Of a DNA stretch of 11,982 nt, positions 8,187 through 11,982 are shown one piece after another (position 1 is the stretch's first letter; every line of letters starts with the position of its first letter). Position numbers and translations under genes: made by a program. Where the stretch lies: contig JADGQU010000039.1 in assembly GCA_017881545.1 (NCBI GenBank), positions 1 through 11,982 of the forward strand. Reading direction: 5' to 3'. The notes under the pieces are model-generated. The model was not told the DNA's origin, made no database searches, and saw nothing but the letters and a program-made list of their open reading frames with translations. The DNA comes from Gemmatimonadaceae bacterium. Lineage in GTDB: Bacteria; Gemmatimonadota; Gemmatimonadetes; Gemmatimonadales; Gemmatimonadaceae.

Positions 8187-9514
8187 GCCTCGATCGCCGC
8201 CGGAAGATTTCCTTCAACATGGGCGCCGCTCCGCGCCGGAGAGAGACGGCCGAGCCTGAAGGGAATCGCGATCCGGACCGCGTAGCCGCCCTCGTCACGA
8301 GGGCCGCTCTCGAACTCGTGGTTCTCGCCATAGAGGTGGATGAGCCGGGTGATCGTATTCGTCAGTCCGAGGCCTGTTCCGCGCGAGCGTTCGCGCGACC
8401 GGCGTGCGCGCACTCCGACACCATCGTCGAGAATTGTAATCGACAGCTTGTCCCCCAGTCGTCTTGCCGTAACCTGAACATAACCCGCGCCCGCCCTGGG
8501 ACTGATGCCGTGGCGGATGGCATTCTCCACCAGGGGTTGGAGCAGCAGGCTGGGAACGAGCGCGCCGCGAACGCCGTCCTCGATGTTGGTGTTGACGGTG
8601 AGCCGATCCTGGAAGCGCACGCGCTGAATCGCCACGTACCGGTCGAGAAGCCCGAGCTCGCGCTCGAGCGGGACCTCCTGCTCGCTCGACGTCGATAGAA
8701 CCAATCGCAGAAAATCGCTCAGCTCCGAAACCATTCGCTCGGCCGCCGGAGGATCTGTTGCAATCAGGGCCATCGCGCTGTTGAGCGCGTTGAAGAGAAA
8801 ATGGGGATTGAGCTGGAGCTTGAGAGTGTCGAGCTCCGACTGGACGAGTCGCGTCACTACACGCTGGCGTTCGGCGGATTCCTTGCTTGCTTCGCGCACG
8901 AGGTGCTCCACCCAGTGAGTGGCGTACGTCGAGACGGTGCCGAAGACGCCGAGAAATATGAGCTTCGCTGCTTCGTCGAGCGGGGTGATGCGGGCCTGCT
9001 GAACCGCATCGATCGGATTGACCACCAGCGGCACGCGGTGGCTCGCGCCGAGCCAGAGGAGAAGAACCAGGTACTCCGCAAAGGCGAGGACTGAGATCAA
9101 TGCGGCCTTCCGGACGGATGAGGCAACGGGACGTCCAGCCAGCACCACGAAATACATCAGGAAGATCGGGGACCGGAGCGCTAGCACGCCCGACTGTGCC
9201 ACCGCGTAGCCGCCGATGATCGCGGTCACCGCGGTGACGTCGACGATCGGATTCACTGCGGATAGCCAGTCTGGAAGCTCGGGGCGGCGATACCATATCA
9301 GGTATTGCGCGACGGTCCAGAGCAGCATTGGGCCCAGCACCAGGACATTGGCGGTGTTGAGCGCCTGCGAGAGGTGCGGCGCGTACATGAGCGCCGATGC
9401 GGTGAGCAGGAACACGACAACGGCCCGGAGGCCGTTGAGGATCCGCTCCGCCCTATCGCGCCTTAGGCGGAGACTTTCTGGAGGCGCGAACGAGGACGAA
9501 GCGAATAGCTGCAT
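8183..9514 (-). CDS. LytS/YehU-type sensor histidine kinase
   Basis: The product is 443 aa. The N-terminal half (about 25-210) has around six hydrophobic segments and no large periplasmic loop, suggesting sensing in or at the membrane. A short helical stretch precedes the His_kinase domain, with LQLNPHFLFNALNS (phospho-acceptor His238), which is the signature of LytS/YehU kinases. The ATPase domain follows, with LVENAIRHGI (N box), ILDDGVGV (G1) and GTGLGLTNT (G2). All expected catalytic elements are present. It should phosphorylate the LytTR regulator encoded immediately downstream. The signal is unknown. The start ATG at 9514 has no strong ribosome binding site. The gene follows the DUF4382-like lipoprotein by 72 bp on the same strand, so a shared transcript is possible. 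Confidence 0.94.
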   Translation of the reverse strand: MQLFASSSFAPPESLRLRRDRAERILNGLRAVVVFLLTASALMYAPHLSQALNTANVLVLGPMLLWTVAQYLIWYRRPELPDWLSAVNPIVDVTAVTAIIGGYAVAQSGVLALRSPIFLMYFVVLAGRPVASSVRKAALISVLAFAEYLVLLLWLGASHRVPLVVNPIDAVQQARITPLDEAAKLIFLGVFGTVSTYATHWVEHLVREASKESAERQRVVTRLVQSELDTLKLQLNPHFLFNALNSAMALIATDPPAAERMVSELSDFLRLVLSTSSEQEVPLERELGLLDRYVAIQRVRFQDRLTVNTNIEDGVRGALVPSLLLQPLVENAIRHGISPRAGAGYVQVTARRLGDKLSITILDDGVGVRARRSRERSRGTGLGLTNTITRLIHLYGENHEFESGPRDEGGYAVRIAIPFRLGRLSPARSGAHVEGNLPAAIEA

Positions 9515-9586
9515 TTATTGAATCTGTATGGAGCGGGGTGGCTGGGATAGCAGGCCGACGAGGTACCTGCTACCCCCGACGTCGGC

Positions 9587-10396
9587 TTAGTGCTGCCCGC
9601 CGTCGTTGCCTTGTCCGTTATGACCTTCGTGATGATCTTCACCGCGCTCGCTGTCATCTTCGAAAGCATGGAATGAGCGGCGGATGTTGTTCTCGATCTG
9701 TGAGGTGTTGTCACCCTGCGTTCCGGTGGTCGGATCGATGACCTGGCCGGTGGAATTCAGGAACCATTTGCTCACATCGATGGCGACCGTCGCGTTCTTG
9801 GTGGTCTCATCGATAATCAGCGCGGGATTGAACTCCATTTCCAGCTTGGCATTCACCGACGACGTGAACACGAACGGAGTTCCCTTGAACGTGCCTTCTA
9901 CGCGAACGCTCTTTCCGACGAGATTCGGATTCGCGGTGTTGAAGTCGGTCGCGGTGGCTCTCGCCGGACCGAGCCTGGCTTCGAGCTGGCTGAAAGTGCC
10001 GGCGGTGAGCGGAATGTTGATCACCGGGTGAAGCGCGTTATCGACGGGTACATCGACGAGCAGCGGAGTCAACATCACATCTTCGCATTCGCCGCCCATG
10101 TTTGGATGGTCGTCGCCCGATTCATTTTCAGCGACGCAATCCGCGGCGCCGGTACGATCGAGCTCGATCTTCCGGAAAACGAGCTGAACCTTCTGAATGA
10201 CAAGCTCATTGGCCGGGCCCACTATCAGATCGGCCGCAACGCGATTCGCTGCTGCCGATACGGTCGCATTGGTCGTGAACGAGAGTTGCACAGGATGCTT
10301 GTTGCCACCGGTGAGATCGCTCGAGCACGCAGCAAGGATGGAAAGGGCTGCAATGCCGGCAAGCGGCCTCATGTACTGAGTTCGACGTGTTGTCAT
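9587..10396 (-). CDS. DUF4382-like lipoprotein with His/acidic C-terminal tail
   Basis: The product is 269 aa. A signal peptide ends in SILAAC, a good lipobox, with Cys24 as the lipidated residue. The body alternates hydrophobic strands (LVIQKVQLVFRKIELDR, VINIPLTAGTFSQLEARLG, VRVEGTFKGTPFVFTSS), a pattern like DUF4382 envelope proteins; I hold this family call loosely. An acidic insert between Cys87 and Cys104 (with DDHPNMGGE) could form a disulfide or bind metal. The last 25 or so residues are dominated by Asp, Glu, His, Gly and Gln (EDDSERGEDHHEGH and onward), which suggests metal binding or disorder. The start at 10396 is fixed by a perfect Shine-Dalgarno sequence; a longer in-frame ATG at 10462 is unlikely. 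The gene precedes a two-component system on the same strand. Confidence 0.8.
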   Translation of the reverse strand: MTTRRTQYMRPLAGIAALSILAACSSDLTGGNKHPVQLSFTTNATVSAAANRVAADLIVGPANELVIQKVQLVFRKIELDRTGAADCVAENESGDDHPNMGGECEDVMLTPLLVDVPVDNALHPVINIPLTAGTFSQLEARLGPARATATDFNTANPNLVGKSVRVEGTFKGTPFVFTSSVNAKLEMEFNPALIIDETTKNATVAIDVSKWFLNSTGQVIDPTTGTQGDNTSQIENNIRRSFHAFEDDSERGEDHHEGHNGQGNDGGQH

Positions 10397-10400
10397 AAGT

Positions 10401-10408
10401 CCTCCTTT
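10401..10408 (-). promoter_or_regulatory. Strong Shine-Dalgarno sequence of the DUF4382-like lipoprotein
   Basis: On the minus strand AAAGGAGG lies 4 nt before the ATG at 10396. It is the clearest ribosome binding site in the window and sets the start 66 bp inside the longest open frame. High translation is likely. Confidence 0.8.
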
Positions 10409-10665
10409 GACGTTTAGCCGCGAACGACTGTCCCGCGACTTGGTGCAAGGTACGTCATTCATGTGTGGTGACGACCCACTCCAGGGTGGGAGAACCCACG
10501 TTCGGGGCGAGTGACTTGTTGTGCGCGGTGAAGGACGTTTTGTGCGAGCCGGAAATGTCGGCGCGACGTCAGGGAGCAGCTGTTTTCAGGTTTACTTACT
10601 TGTTACCAGGTCATCGTTGTTGGCCGATTTTGCAATCGCCCGTCAACGTGAAAGGGGGCGCGTGA

Positions 10666-11346
10666 TCAGCCTTGTGCTCCGAGCATAACTTCGCGCATGA
10701 AGGCAGCAAGCTTCGCTTCGTCCAGCGTTCCGTTGGTGCGCAATCCGCTGCAAACGTCGACCGCGAACGGCGCGACTTGCGTAATCGCCTTGCCGACATT
10801 CCCGGGATTGAGTCCCCCGGCCAGAAAAACGGGGACGTCCACGGAGTCGCGAATTCTCCTGCTCACGTCCCAGTCGTGCACGCGGCCCGTTCCTCCCAGC
10901 TCTTTTGTCGAGAGCGACGGATTCCCGGAATCGAGAAGAATTGCGTCCACTGACGAGGACACTGCGACCGATTCCTTCAACGCTCCTTCACCATCGCTGT
11001 CGCGCACGTGGATCACCTGGACGATGGAAATCCCGGGCAGCGAATCGCGCAATCGCGCGTGAACGCCGGGCTGGACCGCGTCAACGAGCTGCAAAGTCGA
11101 CGTTCGGCAGAATCGTTGTTGCCTGATGATTGGCTCGGCTGTCGTCTCGCACGTCAGCAGGAAGGTCGCGACGGCCGGCGGCACGGTTTCCGCAATATCC
11201 CTGATGCGGGACTCGGGAATGGGGCCAGGTCCGCTCGGCATTCGCGACACCAGGCCCAGGGCCGAGGCGCCCATTCGCACCGCCAGGGCGGCTTCTTCTT
11301 CGGATGCGATGCAGCAGACTTTTACTCTGGGGCGTACAGGGAACAT
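10666..11346 (-). CDS. Phosphoribosylanthranilate isomerase (TrpF)-like protein
   Basis: This 226-aa TIM-barrel protein has the length of TrpF, the enzyme that converts N-(5'-phosphoribosyl)anthranilate to the deoxyribulose isomer in tryptophan synthesis. Visible motifs are VKVCCIA near the N-terminus (Cys11, equivalent to the general base), LLDSGN (Asp139, the likely general acid), GGTGRVHDW, and the phosphate-binding strands VFLAGGLNPGNV and VDVCSGLRTNG. Deviations include Cys-Cys-Ile where TrpF normally has Cys-Gly-Ile/Leu, LQLVDAVQPG where the VQLHG block is usual, and GTLDEAKL instead of the G-x-KD-x-x-K end motif. No other trp gene is nearby. It is therefore either a divergent TrpF or a paralogue with another ketose-forming substrate. 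The start at 11346 fits the family; ATGs at 11385 and 11436 are in frame but none has a clear ribosome binding site. Confidence 0.8.
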   Translation of the reverse strand: MFPVRPRVKVCCIASEEEAALAVRMGASALGLVSRMPSGPGPIPESRIRDIAETVPPAVATFLLTCETTAEPIIRQQRFCRTSTLQLVDAVQPGVHARLRDSLPGISIVQVIHVRDSDGEGALKESVAVSSSVDAILLDSGNPSLSTKELGGTGRVHDWDVSRRIRDSVDVPVFLAGGLNPGNVGKAITQVAPFAVDVCSGLRTNGTLDEAKLAAFMREVMLGAQG

Positions 11347-11453
11347 AGGTGGTTCGGTGGTGGATACTACGTACGGGAATTGCATACAATTTGTACCAGG
11401 GCCGCGCGCGTTCAGCGGCTCCTCTCCTTCAACCATATAACGCGCGAGGCAAT

Positions 11454-11921
11454 ATGCTCACAAGAAACTCGAGGCTGCTACTGGGTCTCACGGTGGCGAC
11501 TCCGTTGTTGTTCGCCGCGTGCACCGACAACAACATCTTCAACCCGATGCAGAACTTTGCCGGTACATACCAGCTGACCGTCTATGCGGGACACGGCATG
11601 CCAAACGCCACGTTCGTAGTCCAAGCGGGCGATCCGAACTTTCCGAATGAGCCGAATGGCGGCACGTTCGTCGTGACAGACGGTAACATTGTGCTGGACA
11701 ATAACGGGACATTCGTCGAAACGAACAATTTTCTTATTACCGCTACGGGCGGTTCCACACGAACCGACGCATTCGTGAGCAATGGCACGTGGTCCGTCAG
11801 TGGCTCGAGTTTTACCCTCAATGCTCCGCTTCAAAACAGCAACCCGGCACGACTCGCGACTCGGTCGAACTCGGCTTCGAGTTCGAGGGCCGCGACGGCA
11901 AACTCTATCCCTTCCGGCTGA
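11454..11921 (+). CDS. Hypothetical lipoprotein, C-terminus replaced by unrelated sequence
   Basis: The reading begins at ATG 11454 with GAGG 4 nt upstream. A signal peptide ends in LLFAAC (Cys23 lipidated). The next 100 or so residues form a beta-rich domain with repeated Gly/Asn turns (NFAGTYQLTVYAG, GGTFVVTDGNIVLDNNGTF, SNGTWSVSGSSFTLNAP), in the style of lipocalin-like or small beta-barrel envelope proteins; I cannot name the family. After residue about 129 the composition switches abruptly to Ser/Arg/Ala (RLATRSNSASSSRAATANS), and that stretch is an out-of-frame reading of a Der GTPase fragment. The true gene probably continues beyond a break near 11830-11850, and the stop at 11921 is not its own. 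It is divergent from the TrpF-like gene, with 107 bp between them. Confidence 0.7.
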   Translation: MLTRNSRLLLGLTVATPLLFAACTDNNIFNPMQNFAGTYQLTVYAGHGMPNATFVVQAGDPNFPNEPNGGTFVVTDGNIVLDNNGTFVETNNFLITATGGSTRTDAFVSNGTWSVSGSSFTLNAPLQNSNPARLATRSNSASSSRAATANSIPSG

Positions 11922-11982
11922 TCGATACCGCCGGCATCAAGGCGGCCACCAAGCTCGCTTCGCCGGTCGAGTATTTTTCCCG
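11843..11982 (+). CDS. der: Internal fragment of GTPase Der (EngA), foreign to the neighbouring gene
   Basis: In the frame starting at 11843 the last 46 codons read PGTTRDSVELGFEFEGRDGK and continue through PFRLIDTAGIKAATKL to PVEYFS, and the frame is still open at the window edge. PGTTRD (switch I, G2) and DTAGI (G3) in this spacing, followed by K-L-x-S-x-VEYFS, match the second GTP-binding domain of Der, a ribosome-assembly GTPase. The preceding P-loop (GRPNVGKS) and the start of the protein are absent: upstream the same frame is the out-of-frame lipoprotein gene. It is therefore not a functional gene here. The likeliest explanation is an assembly chimera at a contig end; a genuine recombination scar is less likely. 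Confidence 0.8.

Noticed and set aside
9554..9586. Inverted repeat GCCGACG/CGTCGGC downstream of the DUF4382-like gene
   Set aside because: The stem is 7 bp with a 19-nt loop, touches the stop codon and lacks a T-run on the minus strand; it is too weak to call a terminator.
10465..10665. Possible 66-aa plus-strand gene between the lipoprotein and TrpF-like genes
   Set aside because: It has no ribosome binding site, no recognisable motif and unconvincing composition; the region is better read as intergenic.
11385..11395. Small palindrome TACAATTTGTA between the TrpF-like and lipoprotein genes
   Set aside because: It is an operator-like shape in a divergent intergenic region, but the arms are only 5 bp and there is no second copy in the window.
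11454..11982. A natural lipoprotein-GTPase fusion
   Set aside because: The two parts are in different frames, the GTPase lacks its P-loop, and the joined frame ends in a stop inside foreign sequence.

Overview
The window is high-GC bacterial DNA with short gene spacing, Tat and lipoprotein export signals, an isolated lipoprotein resembling the plug of SusC-type TonB receptors, and LytS/LytTR signalling. This combination fits an environmental Gemmatimonadota-like bacterium. The assignment is an inference from gene style; there is no rRNA or other phylogenetic marker of the main sequence.

Layout. A minus-strand gene enters at the left edge (1-102, partial). It is divergent from a three-gene plus-strand cluster at 305-4034: a flavin GMC dehydrogenase large subunit, its Tat-signal-bearing small subunit (gluconate 2-dehydrogenase subunit 3 family), and a cytoplasmic Gfo/Idh/MocA NAD(P) oxidoreductase. 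The likely theme is periplasmic oxidation of a sugar, sugar alcohol or glycoside, with the third gene acting on a related polyol or keto-sugar inside the cell. A small plug-like lipoprotein follows (4132-4443), then two consecutive hairpins, the second a good rho-independent terminator. After these comes a large UPF0182 membrane protein (4564-7374).

From 7410 to 11346 everything is on the minus strand. In transcription order it holds a TrpF-like isomerase (11346-10666), a 269-bp gap, a DUF4382-like lipoprotein with a His/acidic tail (10396-9587), and a LytS/YehU-type sensor kinase overlapping its LytTR response regulator by 4 bp (9514-7410). The lipoprotein and the kinase-regulator pair are only 72 bp apart and could be co-transcribed.

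At the right edge a plus-strand lipoprotein begins at 11454, but its reading is broken near 11843. The last 140 bp encode, in another frame, an internal fragment of the GTPase Der/EngA (PGTTRD and DTAG motifs). This looks like a chimeric contig end rather than biology, so the lipoprotein's C-terminus and stop should not be trusted.

The gaps at 103-304, 4035-4131, 10397-10665 and 11347-11453 hold the promoters by position, but I see no convincing -35/-10 pairs, tRNAs or other RNA genes in them. There is no CRISPR array, insertion sequence or phage gene. I do not see a clearly novel system. The most unusual items are the isolated plug-domain lipoprotein, the TrpF paralogue, and the lipoprotein next to a sensor kinase.
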